A stretch of DNA of 64,000 nucleotides from Sipunculus nudus (lineage: Eukaryota > Annelida > Sipuncula > Golfingiida > Sipunculidae). The notes under the pieces are model-generated. The model saw only the letters and a program-made list of their open reading frames with translations, made no database searches and was not told the origin of the DNA. Below, in pieces: positions 21,484-36,400 of this stretch (positions are counted from its first letter, which is position 1; every line of letters begins with the position of its first letter). Made by a program: the position numbers and the translations under genes. The DNA lies in the NCBI GenBank assembly GCA_026874595.1, contig CM049317.1, positions 18,071,382-18,135,381 of the forward strand, given 5' to 3'.

Positions 21484-24400
21484 GTAAGGAGTTTAGCTCA
21501 GCTGACTATAAGTCATCTGAACTATAGCTATGATCATTTGTCCGTCTAAGCATCGGTCCCTTAACATGGCTCGTTTTGAAACATGGACCTACCGATCTGA
21601 AATTCTAGATACAGTTAGATGTACCCCAAATCTCCCACCACACCAAAAATCGGGTCCTACAACTTTGTTCCTTTAAGATATTAAGGATAAACCTTGATTT
21701 TCCATTAAAAACCCATTGTTACACTTCAAGACTGCATAATATCAAACCACTGATCTTATATTGATCAAATTTAATATAACCATTCCTCTAAATATTCCTC
21801 TGACCGTACTAGAAATTAGGTTAGTATTGTGTAATTTTCTGGAGTTAGTCGCCCAAACATAATACGGTTTGTCAAAATTAGGAAATATATTTACTCTCAT
21901 AACATGATAATTTTTTAAGCTAGTGAGCTTATTTCAAACTTATTTCAAGTATACCGAACTGAGTTTTAATTGTATACCAGTAATTAGATCAAAATGTTTT
22001 TAGTTATTAGAATAAATGAAAAATAAGTACCTTAAATTTAGTCCAAATTTGACCATGGCAGATTGGCAATGATGGCACATTTTCTTCTTGTAAGCACTGT
22101 TGATTTCATTTTCACACAGGGCTTGAATTTGGTGCCGGCCCACTAGAATTTTCTGGCAGGCTTGAAGGAGGTACCGTAAAATTTGGGTACTACATGCCCC
22201 CCTTTGCCAGCTGAAAAATCATCAGTGTCTTTTTTATACCATCAGGAAAGATAATATATCCAATAAAACGATTTGCTATTTTGTCAAAAGCAGCTTTAAA
22301 TGACAAAAGTAAAAACAATCTCATACTAGCAGAGAAAGCAAAATCTGTCCGTTCCTGAGGACTTGGCTGGCTAGTTATATGAGGGTCCAATAGGATCTCT
22401 AATTCAACCCAACCTATCATGCGGGCAAAACACTGCAAACCCAGACAAGTTTTCCCACTGGTTTGATGAAATTGGAGATAATAATACATACTCATCGCAC
22501 TAAAAATTAGGCAAGGAGCAGGTAAAACAACTAGAGGAAATCATGTTGTACCTTTTCTTTACTCATATATAATAAGTGATGACTTGCTGAAAACAGAGCC
22601 AATCAGATATTGGTAGTAAGAATTAATGCACATGACTTCATTCATAAAATTTTTGGTAGGAATAGGTCTGTGGATATTGCTCACAGTGTTCAGAATTTGC
22701 TTATGGTGCCAATAAACTAATTTTACAGCCAAGATCATATGGCCTTGAGTGAAGTTTTGCAAATGAAGTATAATTTTAAATTGATCCTGGTACTGACTGA
22801 GCTTAGGACATGATCATAATCATAACATTAAATGTCTGATACTATAAGAATTACATGACTTCACGTCAGTTAAGTGTCAGGGTTCTTGGAGCGGATCCTC
22901 TCTGTCACCTCTCCCTAGAGGTCGTTTCTATTCAAAACAGATTTTTAGTACCATTTCTTGGAAGGTGCAGATCTGGGCCAGGTCTAGCTGCGAAATTTTG
23001 ACATGCAAATTCAAATAAAATCAGATAGATCTTTAATTGTGACACATAAAAATAAAATGTTACATATATTAAGATGGGTTTTTTTTAACATTTTAACCAA
23101 GTATTCATGATATATTTAGTATTGTAGGACCCAATGGACTAGAAGATTTTGAAACTCTGTATTAGGATATGATTTTATTTTACAATAAAAATGAATAAAA
23201 GATATAAAAGTTTTGTACTGGTTGCAGCTGTGGTATTAATTAACACTGAAGTCCACTGTAACATTGTCTGCTTTCATGCACTCTGGTGCGCAGTTGAAAA
23301 CATCGCTGGTAAATTGATTGTGATACAAAAAAATATCCAGGTATAATAAATGGAAATGCACACAAATACGCCAACATGCCCACTGTCTGCTGTTGAGACT
23401 ACTGCAGGCAGGTGACATCATTTGGCTGTCCCGTTTACCATTCAATGTGTACCAAAATGGTTGAATTATTTGATCAGATTATGGTGGGTTTAGGCATTAA
23501 ACAAAAAACACAATACCTAGTACCCTGGCCAGCCCTGCTTGATAATTTGGTAAAACTTTTCACTTTGCTCAAAACTGACATGAGTTGATACAACACTGAA
23601 ATCTTCAAGCATGACCAACCTTGATGTTAATGACATGTGACATTCTTTGAGAAGTAACCTTCCATGAAATGTGGTGGCTCTTTATTTTCTGGCTACTCAA
23701 GAATAATGAGGGGAGCATGGTTTAGATTTCGTTCAGGGCGCACAAAAAAGAGCTTCTAAAATGAAAAAAGGGGGAAGATGGGGCCCAAATTATATGCCCA
23801 AACTATATTTCTTCACAAGTTATATAAAACAATAAAATTTGTACCAATATAAGTAATAAATTTTAAAAGGAAGAGCTGGAAATGAGGATTTTTTTTTTAA
23901 ATAAAAAAGTGGGGTTCTGTTTAAATCTTTGGAGGTCCAGCACAGTTTCTTTGCTGCTGGACCCTTGTGTCTCTAGTCAGTTATCGCCAAATTTGAGTCC
24001 TTTCACAGCTTGTATACATAAGGATTACATCTTTTATAATCTGAAATTTGAAACCAATTGATCAGAAGCTGAAGTTTTTATTCCAAGTTTCAAGCGCCAT
24101 ATCAAGTATTGTTTACATCAAGCCAGCCCAGAACAGTGGTATGTAGTGGGCTAGAGCTAGCTCTCAGCTCCCCACGCTGTTATATGTAATCTCTTCAGCT
24201 CCGCACGCTGTTATATGTAATCTCTTTACTCCTGGCCAGCTCCCTCTGTCTAGGTGAGCCGGGTCAAGCTCTCTGCAGTAACTACCACAAAGGAGTTTAC
24301 AGACTGGAGTATCAAGTGAGAGTGTGGCCGTGTCGAATGTTGCTGACGTGGTCATAACTGGCTGCTCAAAGGCACACAGAGATGCCGCTGATAAGCCTGG

Positions 24401-27400
24401 CACTAATTGATACAGCGTGAGAGACCCCCCTTCGGCGTGACTTCAGAACAGCTCGTTAGTTCCTGGCTGTGGTAAACATGGACGATTATACGAGAATAAC
24501 GCTGTAAGTGACAGAGCGGGCAATGGCTCACTGTTATTCATCAAAATGAAAATCATCCGGTCATGGGCGTCAAAATATATAATTATCAACAGAATACTAT
24601 AATACAAGGCTAACCCAAAGACCAATAACCCTGTGTATAATTCACACCCCATTCCTGACAAAATACTGGATGACTTGTATTGTATTTCTGACAGTCATTA
24701 GAAAATTTACTGGTTCCATTTCCATGAATTTTTCAGAATGATAGTTGGGCTGACTTTTCGAATTTTTCTTGAATCTAGATCTACAACAGCTATCAATTCC
24801 CTACAATGGAATCACAGCAAATAATCTGTTCTCATTTAGCTGTTAAATGTTAAGAAAGGTGCTCAATCAGGCTTGAATGGAATTGTTTTATGTAAGATAT
24901 AATCTAAAAGAGGCGTGGTGCACTGAGAACATCTGACAGCCATGCTGCCCATGAGCTCAACAGCACCTATGGCAAGGCATTTGTGTGGCATACATATCCA
25001 GGGTCCTGTACAGAGAGCCAACGGGAGCTGGAGCTAGGCACACCATGACTACATAACTGATCAATCTGATCATGACGGTAATTGAAGCTAAGGAAAGTCA
25101 CATTCAGACCAGTATTCCCTACTCGGATTGCCACCAGTTGTTGTGTTTTATTTTTATCTTAAAATGATGCTTTAATTATTAACTAGAACATTATCGTCAT
25201 TACTTGTGAGGAAATAATATTTTAACATTGAATGACATTGACTGGACTTATACGTAGGCATCTCAATCAGTTTCTGCACTAGAACAGTAAAATTTATTTA
25301 TTACTCCTTATTTGCTTGATATTGAAAGAAACTGCTTCTGGAATAAATTAATTTCGGACATCTCGTTCAAGTTCTGTTAAAAATCCTACGCAATTGTAAG
25401 CAAACTTGATAAATAAATATATGATATCATATTCCCTTTATGATAGGTATGTGGGATTCTTTTCCGTGATGCAAATATTACAGGATCAGGGATTGGCTCT
25501 GGGCCCAGGCAAGAGGTCATGACCTGTGACAGTGATAGTCCAGGTGTGTTATTGTGAGTTAATCATTTTGAGCAATGACTGAACGCATAAGTCGCCAAAC
25601 AGGTGCATTATAAATATCCTTGATCTAAAGCCAAGCTGAGCCCTTGTCCAGGCGAGAGGTCATGACCCATGACTTTTATCATCTGGATGTGTAATAGATA
25701 CGTCATTATCCTCGCTCCTGGGCTAATGTTAAAGTAATGTGGCCCAAATTCAGAATGAATATGTAGCTTCTCTGAAAGTTTGGCTCATTAGAAAATCCGT
25801 GAATTCTGTCATTTTGTGGGCACTGCTATGGATAAAAAGGATAATAACCTTTAAATGATCCAGCTGAAGAACAAGGTATATTTAGTAAAACTAGCCTAGA
25901 TCTTATAGTCTTGGCAATATATGCCTTAATAATAAGAACATTTAAGTGATATAAGGTGTAACAGAAACAGACCTTATTTGCAATATAAAGTATTTCTCAT
26001 GTAATTTCATGAGTTTCTGTTCATGAATGCATGAGTTATGTTGTTAACACGCACACACAAACAGGGATGAATGATCACCCTCCTGATAGAGACAACTGAT
26101 TCTTGCCTCTCCTCAGGGCACAGATGGTGGTGTTTGGTATTCTGTTGGTAGTTCATGTTCTGGTCTAGATTGCAGTACTTTAGATGTTGATTTAACACAC
26201 ATTGGTATATATGTGTTAAATTATAATTATTCCAAAAATGCAGAGAAAGAATATCTTAGCGTACTGTTCTTTAAATTTTATGTTTTAATATTAAAATAAC
26301 CAGCATCCAAACTTCAGCAATAACTATTTGTTAATGCCTGGCAACAAGCCATCAAACATTTGTATAGATATTTCACCAAGCAGCAGAGAGAGTCACATTT
26401 ACCATAGGTAAAATATATATGTGGTAGTATGCAAAACTTTGCTTCAAAGATTTACTTGTGGAATATTTTTTCATCAAAACTTTTAAATATAAACTGTTCA
26501 CCCTTCTGTTGTAAAGCTAGTTTAAGACAATACTTGTTGGATAATGATGTAAAAAATATTCAAAACAAAATATTGCTAAATTGTTTTATCCTTCATCTGC
26601 AATTCAAATCTGCTGTGTGTTATACTTAAATGTACATGATGGATTCTGTTACTTCTATTTATTTCACTTGCACCTACCATTTGTAACTTATATGTAATCA
26701 TTTATAAGAGGATATATATATATATATATACACACACATATACACCCCTTGAGTGTCAAACTCTTTGTTTCAATTTGATGACTTTGGTTGCCTTTATTAT
26801 CCCAAGGGTTTAATAATCAAGATATTCATAAATTCAAAATTATTGCAAAAATTAAACCTTCATGATAAAATGTCCCATTGTCAATGGCAAGTCTAAAGGC
26901 AAAAGACTCAGTGATATTTTTATTAAGAATGAACCTTTTATTTGCCCATTATTCACAGATAAATTCAAATTTTTTTAATGGTCAACCACAAATGAACAGT
27001 AATGTCTACTTGTTCGACTTTTCATACATCTAATTGTTACAATTTTGTGCACTTATTATTTTATATAATTAATCCATGTGATAATCGATAAGACTTGTAG
27101 TTTTTAGCTCAGCTGACTATAAGTCATCTGAGCTATAGTCGTGGTCCATTGTCCGTCGTCCGTCCGTCTGTCCGTCCGTCCGTCCGTCCGTAGATGTGGC
27201 ACGTTTTGAAACCTTAAGACCTAGGAATCCAAAATTAGGCATAATGTTAGATGTCCCCAAGATCTCCTACCAAGCCGAAAACTGGGTCTTTGCGACTTTG
27301 TTCCTTTGAGAAATTAAAGAAAAACCTCAATTTTTTATTAAAAACCTATTTTTACACTTCAGGACTGCCTAATATCAAAACCACTCATCTGTTTTTCCTC

Positions 27401-30400
27401 ATATTTACCATAGTTATTCCTCTATATAGTTCCTATGTACATGCCAGAAATTATGTCTGTATTATAAAAATTTAAAAAGTTATGGGCCCAAACATAATGC
27501 ATTGTGTAAAAAATCAGGAAAGATATTTGATCACTTAACACAAAATATGTTAAAGCTATAAACTTTTTTTCCAGTAATATAACTTTAATTAATCAAAATT
27601 ATATTGTATACCCAAAATTAGATCATAATCTTTTAAATTTTTAAAAATATTAACAAAAATAAAAAATTTGTACTTTAAATTTTGCCCAACTTTGACCATG
27701 GCACGTTTTTTTCCTGTAAGTACTGTGGATTTAATTTTCACAGCATGTTTTTTTTAGCATTTTGTCTGTAAACACCAAAAATTTGAAACCAGTTGATCAA
27801 AAACTGTAGATTTTATTCAAGCTTTCAAGCACCATGTAACATATTGTTTACATCAAACTAGTGTCATGCAGTTTGCAAGTGCTCAGCTCCCCAACTTCAG
27901 CTCTCAGTTCCTAAAATTTGGCATACAATTAGATGTCTCAAAAATTCCCTACCATGCCAAGAATTTGATCACTAGGACTTAATACCTTCGAGATATTAAT
28001 GAAAAACTTCATTTTTCCATTAAAAACCCATTGTTACACTTCAAGACAGCCTAATATCAAAACCACTGATCTGACTTTTATCATATATAATATACATATT
28101 TTTCTATATATTCTCTATGCACATGCCAGAAATGATGTCAGTATTGCGTAATTGTTTTAAGTTATGGGCCTAAACATAATGCACTTTGTAAAAAATCAAG
28201 AAATATATTTACTCCCTTAACAAGAGGATTGCTGAAGCTAGAGATTTTTTGTCAGGGATGTAACATTATTTAATCAGGATTCAATTGAATATCCAAAATT
28301 AGTTCTGAATTTTTCAAATTGTATAAGTTATTAGTATAAATATAAAATTAGTACCTTAAATTTTGCCCAACTTTGACCATGGCATGTTTGTTTCCTGTGA
28401 GTACTGTTGATATAATTTTCATATCATGCACACATAAAGATTTCAGCTTTTTAGTTTGAAAAGCTGAAAGAAATTGGCCAAAAATTGTAGCTTTTATTAA
28501 TGTTTTTATGAGACCATGTCAGACCTTGGCTCTCTATAGCACCTCTTGAGTCACCTGTATGTTGACCAGGTTGAACTTTCAGCAAATTATGCATGCTTGA
28601 GGCGAGACATAAACTGGGGCGTCCAGGCAGCTTATTATATAATGGCCAGCCACAGTTGATCTAGGTGTCCAACCCAACTCATCTAGTAGTTTTAACCAAC
28701 AACATAACAATAAACAATAAATTAATAAATTTTTATTGGTTTTTAATAACAAATTAAAGAAAAATAGAAAAGGAATTTGTTAGTTGATAATAACAGGTTA
28801 TTAACTTGCAGTTACCGATGATATAAGAATCTTGTATCGATGGATAGAATGTCATGTATTCCAAATAACACAATGCAGTCACCTATGGTATTTTTCAGTT
28901 CAATTTTAATGATAAAAAAGTAAATCATATTATTCATTACTAATCATTAGGGATCATATGAAGGAAATTAATGATAGACAAAGATGCAGTTGATAATATT
29001 AATCTAGATTCCTACTGTGTCTAGTGTGTACATTGATGTGAAATTAGTCCAAAATAAATATTAAATGTGTGAATTTTGTATATTCTGGATTCTCAACATC
29101 ATTGTTTGGTAAAAACTGAATAAATACCAGACATGGTGCGAATACTTTGCAATTGTATTTAAACACGAATATGAATATGTACTCCATTATAAAATTTCTT
29201 TCATAAGAATGGGAATTCAGGTAAAAATGAAAGTATATGAATACCAGTGCAAATATTTTCAAAATGTATTAATGAATGCATTCATGAATATATTCTTAAA
29301 TATTATTTTAATAATCATTTCAGTCATATTTTATTTGAAAAAATCATATTATTCTCTTATTATTTTTAATAAAAATTATATTTAGGACAATATTTGTAAT
29401 TTTTCTAATAAATAGTTAAACTCTTATATTATTTGTTCTGCTTATATTAGTTATATGGCCAAGTCAAAATCTGTGTGACAATCCCACTCCATTTGTTTAT
29501 GAAAAAAATGAAATTAATCCTCTTTCCTGTCTCCAAAGGTACTATCAAAATCATACATAAGCTAAACAACAACAACTCATAATACAGCTTATTTTTATTA
29601 CTATATAAAACCAGCATGTGCCTCATTTCTAAATCATATTTTTTTATCATATATATCAGCTGAGCGCCGTGACCCATAGGTCCCTTGTTTTTTATTGATA
29701 ATAAATCACGAAAAGGGAACATTTGTGTAACAATAACAAATTGAAATTGTGAAATTTCAACCCTGTGAATATTAAGCCTACCACAGTGTTTTATGAATTA
29801 ACATGTTGTAATATGAATTTACTTGTCAGTATATTTTCAAATTGAAACAATAAATTGAATATCAATGTATTTTATTATATTTCAGTGTATATCCCATGGA
29901 TTGTCCTGCAGACTCAACAGCCTGTGAAACGTGGCTTCTACTGCGACGATGACAGTCTCAGATACCCATTTAAAGAATCAACAGTTTCAGGAGCCCTTTA
30001 TGTGTTTCTCGGTTTAGCTATACCAATCATTGCGGTGTGTATGTTAAACTGAAATGTGTTATGTATAAAATCGATTTATGCAGACACACACAGTAAGGAT
30101 TTCCAAATAAGTCAGCAGTATATATCAGTAAAGAGGAATTGTATAACCAGTGATGGTCAAATCTTTGACATAAAGATGCTCCAATTTACAGAATTTATTG
30201 ATATCTGTGGAAATAGAACCTAACTGATGTATGGTCCTTACATCCCACCGCTGCCACCATTTTTTCTCCTGTTGCGTCTTAAGTCTGAGACACTGATATG
30301 CATACAATAGAAACTAACTGGTCGTAATCCAGAGTCACATTTAAAACATATTCTTTAATATCAGATGGTATTTGTATGGGCTTAATTGGACAGAGCAGCT

Positions 30401-33400
30401 TGAAATAAGTCAGAACTCTCCCGGCATGCCATAATTAAAGAGAATAACTTTTAGAGTCTTTTATTCTTCAGTGTACCAGTGAATCTCAGAACCACAAAAC
30501 AATTTTCTATATTTACAGATGCTAATTACAGAGGGAGTCCATCTGTTTCTGCAGAAAAGACAAAACACACTCCCTCCCCCTTATCAACTTGGAAGATACC
30601 AGGTTCCACAGATGGTTGCAGACTGCTACAAACTGATTGGAACATTTTTGTTTGGGGCAGCTGTCAATCAAACAATTACAAACATTCTGAAGTATTCCGT
30701 TGGAAGGCTTCGTCCTCACTTCTTTGATATATGCAGACCTGATTACACCAAGTTCAGCTGCACTGGGCCCAACGGACTGCAGCGATATGTCATGGAAGAT
30801 GTGTGTACAGGAACTCATGCAAGGAGAATGAAAGAAGTCAGGTACTGTGGTTACCTTTTTGTTCGTAAGAGTTTCAAATTGGTGAAAGTCACAAAAGTTG
30901 AATCATCGTAAAAATGAACTTTAAACCTTCATAGATAAAAGGGCTCCATCATAGCAGGAAAGTAAAAGGTTGACGTGAATAAAAATAAGTGGTGTTTGTT
31001 CAAAGATTGATATTTAAGTGATAAGAGATTTTTCCAATTGTTTTCCATACATGAACAATATTTATTTGTTAATAAAAACTTGTTCACATAATATTTGATA
31101 TAATTAATTCACATAATATGGTTATACTCTGAATAGCCAGCCTTTTGTATTATGAGATTGTGAAACTGGTACCCTCGGAAACACTGAAAAGGTGAAAATT
31201 ATGAAATTTTAACCCCGCAAATATGTAGTCGACCACAGTAAATACTGAGAAGGAAAGCCACAAGGTATGGTTCATTATATGTCTTAATTGTTCATAATTC
31301 CTGACTGTGTCTTTATGACTTAGTCCAGAAGCCACAAACTGTTTGTTTAAGGCAGTAGAACAGATCTCTGATGTTCAGTGGAGATTTTCCAGATTTGTAC
31401 TGGCTTCTGTGGCTCAGGAGTAGAGCTCAGGACTAAAAGCTGGAAGATTGTGAGTTCAACTCACAACTGCCTGATGTGGTGAGATTTTTCATGGTCAGCC
31501 CCCACCCAGAGTGAGCACTCTTCAAGCTTTATAGGAAGGGTGTGCCCAAAGGCTGTGTTTAACTCACGAAACGGGTTCACTTTCAGGGGGTTCCTCAGTG
31601 GTATGACCTTGCAATGGTTACAAATACACACCCAGGACCAAGGGCAGTATTCACTGTGCCTGGTTAATACCAGGATAGAAAATGAAAGGAAGCCTGTGAT
31701 ACTGTTCCGTCACATAGTCCAAAGCCGGAATGGAATTCTGCTGATATACATATCGTTAGTTAAGCTAGCACTGAAACATGGAGGCAGTTACCTCAGACAA
31801 AAAATATTTTAAAAAATTGTTTTGATCAGATTTGTCTTCCACAGACTGGTTTTGAAAGCAGTGCTTCAGTGGAATATGTAATGTATTAAATGCAGCATGA
31901 AGGCTATGTTAGGAGTGTCAAAATGTAATTCTGAAACTTTGCAATATGAAATATAATTCTGTCATCCCATTTACTCATATTAGTGTTTATTTTTCAGGTT
32001 GTCTTTCCCTTCTGGTCATTCGTCCCTCTCAGTGTACTGCATGGTGTTCTTAGTGGTATGTAACATAAGGTGTAATGGTGTAACATTTGGTGTAACATTT
32101 GGTGTAATGGTTATAAGTAAAAGTAATCATAAGAGTTATAAATAATAGAAATTGCCAAAGCCAGTGTTTAGCATCCGATCAAAATTTCGACTAATCACAT
32201 TAATGATATGTGGTTTTTTTTGTGCTTATATAATATTCCTCATGAAACAAGTTAAAATGTAAATTAATGTGTAAAAATAAATTAATTTAAAGCAAATTAA
32301 AAGTAATAAGGTTTAACTAAATATAGAGATTGACTTTTTAACATTTCATTCATGTGGTGCTTCTTAACTAGATAACACATTTTGGAAATCTCCTATGAAG
32401 AATCAGTTAAACCAGTTATCAGATATCACCATATCTGGTGGTGTTTTCAACATGTTGATTTAATGCTTGTTTTACTGAATGAGAGAGTTGAGGATTGTAA
32501 ATTGAAATATTTCTTTTCAGCTGTACTTGCAAGCCAGGTTCAAATGGAAAGGCCTTAAGTTCCTGCGACCAGCTATCCAGGCCGGAGCTCTTTGGTTGGC
32601 TACTTACATCTCGGTATCCAGAATCTCCGATTACAAGCACCACTGGAGTGATGTTCTAGGGGGCGCTCTGCTTGGTCTGATCGTGGCGTTGATTACTGTG
32701 AGTGTTCTTTCTTGTCATTACACAGGAAATATTCTATATTCACAACATACATATCTCTCAAAAAACAAACTCAGCCATCATGTTTCTCATCTTAAATCTT
32801 GCTCTATTTATTGACAACTTAAAGGACTACCCGCTTGTGTATATCACTCACAACTCGCTAAAGGTGTGGGAGAAGTTCAAGGAGTGTACCATTGATATAA
32901 AAGTTGTATCCCGGACGAAAAAAACATGGTCAACAAAATGTGTTGTGTCTTACATCGCCGGCAATGTTTATCTCAAACACCACCAAACACGTCATTGCAC
33001 ATGCCACAGTCATCCCTCAGTCTTGGTCTAACCCATTGCTAAAGCACTTGAAAATGTCGGAATAGAGGTTTTAAACAGCGACATATCTGAACAAAGTGAC
33101 TAATTAGATTGCCACACCCAGTTCTATATTAACAGGTAGGATGCATCATATTGACCAATATTTCAAATATTGGTTTACTGGATTAAATAGACAACATAAG
33201 ATGAAATATAATGCATGTAATGGGTTCAAGTGATTTCTGATTGAGCTAGACAGTAGGCCATTAAGGCCAAAAAAAAAATAAGGTATGGTTCTCAGGCACT
33301 TTTTTTCAGAAATCAGTGCGGGCGGGCGGTAATGGATAGGGTTGTCATGTTCCAGAAACTGGTGGCGCCACCTATTATTCTTTACCTGTTTTCGTGCCGT

Positions 33401-36400
33401 TTAATACCCCCAAAATTGCCACCTTACAGTACTGTGAGCATTATAAGTCAAAAACTAATGGACAGATTTCTTTTATATTATGCATATACATAGGTATGGG
33501 TTATGGGATGATGCTTATTTAAATTGGGGTCATGACCTTTCCTATGATAGTGGCCTTGACCTTGAATATTGCCATATATGGTGAAAATCACACACCTCAT
33601 ATGATATCTCCAGTTTTGATAGCCATATGGATTTCAAACATGACTTATGTATGGCCCACCACGAAAGTAAGAACCCTATAGGTTCTAGGGTCATGAGGTC
33701 AAAGGTCAAGGTCACTGGACTGGCATTTTAAAAGATACTGTGGATGCATTTTAAGCCAAACTTTCATCCCAGGTCTTCCATCTTGAATATATAGCTCACT
33801 TGCCAATAGTGGATGATCCATATAAATTTTGGGGTCACAAGGTCAAAGGTCAAGGCTAAAGGAGTCAAGGTCACAGGACACATCTTTAAAAAGATTGTGG
33901 ATGCATTTTCAGCCAAACATTTCATCTCATATCTTTCATCTTGCACATATAAGTCATCTGCCAATAGAGGAAGACCCCTATCAATTTTGAGGTCACTAGG
34001 TCAAAGGTGAAGGTCACAGGGGCCATCTGTCCAAAAATTAGTTTCTGGATGATAATTCCTTCTTTTATTGATGTATGGATTTCAAACTTGACTTATATTT
34101 GACCCATTGGAAAAGCAAGACCGAAATTGAATTTGGGGTCATGAGGTCAAAGGTCAAGGTCACAGGAAACCTCTTTAAAAAGATTGTGGATGCATTTTCA
34201 GTCAAACAATTCATCTCAGATCTTTCATCTTGCACATATAGTCACCTGCCAAAAGTGGAAGAGCCCTATCAATTTTGAGGTCACAAGGTCAAAGGTCAAG
34301 GTCACAGGAGCCATATGTCCAAAAATTAGTTTCTGGATGATAATTCCTGCTTTTATTGATGTATGGATTTCAAACTTGACTTATATATGTCCCATTGGAA
34401 AAGCAAGACCCAAATTGATTTTGGGGTCATGATGTCAAAGGTCAAGGTCACAGGACACATCTTTAAAAAGATGTGGATGCATTTTCAGCCAAACATTTCA
34501 TCTCAGATCTTTCATCTTGCACATATAGTTCACCTGCCAAGAGAGAAAGAACCCTATCAATTTTGAGGTCACAAGGTCAAAGGTGAAGGTCACAGGAGCC
34601 ATCTGTCCAAAAATTAGTTTCTGGATGATAATTCCTTCTTTTATTGATGTATGGATTTCAAACTTGGCTTTGTTTTTGACCCATTAGAAAAGCAAGACCG
34701 GAATTGATTTTGGGGTCATGAGGTCAAAGGTCAAGGTCACAGGAAACCTCTTTAAAAAGATTGTGGATGCATTTTCAGCCAAACAATTCATCTCAGATCT
34801 TTCATCTTGCACAAATAGTTCACCTGCCAAGAGTGGAAGACCCCTATCAATTTTGAGGTCACAAGGTCAAAGGTGAAGGTCACAGGAGCCATATGTCAAA
34901 AAATTAGTTTCTGGATGATAATTCCTGTTTTTATTGATGTATGGATTTCAAACTTGACTTGTATATGTCCCATTGGAAAAGTAAGACCAAAATTGATTTT
35001 GGGGTCATGAGGTCAAAGGTCAAGGTCACAGGACACATCTTTAAAAAGATGTGAATGCATTTCCAGCCAAACATTTCATCTCATATCTTTCATCTTGCAC
35101 ATATAGTTCTCCTGCCAAGAGAGGAAGAACACTATCAATTTTGAGGTCACAAGGTCAAAGGTGAAGGTCACAGGAGCCATCTGTCCAAAAATAAGTTTCT
35201 GGATGATAATTCCTGCTTTATTGATGTATAGATTTCAAACTTGACTTGCATATGTCCCATTGGAAAAGCAAGACCCAAATTGATTTTGGGGTTATGAGGT
35301 CAGAGGTCAAGGTCACAGGACACATCTTTAAAAAGATCAAGGTCACAGGACCAACATCTTCAACAAGATTGTGGATTGTTAGATGGTAGAAACAATAAAT
35401 ATGCCAAGTGTCAGTATATGCTGCTAAAAATGGGGGTCTGTTCTTGTGGGGGGGGGGCTACTATGTCTGGGGATACTCTGGCACCTGCGGTGCCAAGAAA
35501 TGTCTAGTTTATCTTCTTGAAAGATAAAAATCAAATTAATAATTGTTGGTGCGGGGGGTTAAAATTGACGCGGGCAGTGCCTGAGAACCATACCTTTTAT
35601 TTTTTTTGGCCTAACAAGAGTTGGAGCCAGAGATACATTTTAATGAACAGAAAAGAAGAATAGTAATAACAAATACATCTGTATGTAAATGTTTATCTCC
35701 CATAATTTACACCTTACTACACATTCAAAATAAAATAAACATTATGTACAAAGTAGACATAGACTTCATCAATTTATTTCCACAACAATATTTAGAACAG
35801 ATTTCAAGTTTAAATTTAGAGCAGACTATCCAAACATCAAATACCAAAATACTAATATTAAAGGGGCGAGTGGTGGGCTGCCAACAAACCTGTCATCAAA
35901 CACAAATTATGTAGTTCCATTTTCACCGCTGCAGAGTTATTTTGGGGTATTGGAAGAAGATCTCATTACACAAATTTAAACTTTATTCTTATCAGAAATC
36001 TGCATATCCCACTGTTGAAAGAGGACAGCCAGACTGGTTTCAGTGGCTCAGGGGTGGAGCACAGTTCTTCAATCCAGGAGTTTGTTAGTTCAAATCTCAG
36101 CTGAAGCATTGAGATTTTCATAGTTTGCCCCCACCCAGGCTGAGGGCTCTGCAGGCTTAATAGGAAGGCTGTGCCCCTCAGCCATGTATCACTCACATTG
36201 GAGTGCATCTTCGGGGGTTCCTTGGTGTTATAACTTATGACCCATCAATAGGGATGATTACACGCCAAGGACCCAGAGGTGCAGTAGTCACTGGGCCTGG
36301 GTACCAACATGATACAAAAATAATATGATAGGAAGTAATTGTAACCCCCCTGTCACGTACTCCCAAACTGAAATGGAACTCTGCAGATGGACTTATTGTT

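Noticed and set aside
24478-24510. Alternative PLPP coding start
   Set aside because: The donor phase is 2; PLPP exon 2 is entered in phase 1.
30479-30727. 82-codon frame over PLPP exon 3
   Set aside because: Wrong frame; the PAP2 motif 1 frame starts at 30519.
32702-33031. 109-codon frame after PLPP exon 5
   Set aside because: It is read-through past the donor GTGAGT at 32698; the next true exon (41372) joins in phase 0.
33764-34566. Several 65-82 codon frames with repeated peptide phrases
   Set aside because: They repeat with the 288-bp array and exist on both strands; no gene.
34042-35360. Regularly spaced repeats that could look like a CRISPR array
   Set aside because: The units are 288 bp and continuous, with no unique spacers, inside a eukaryotic intron.
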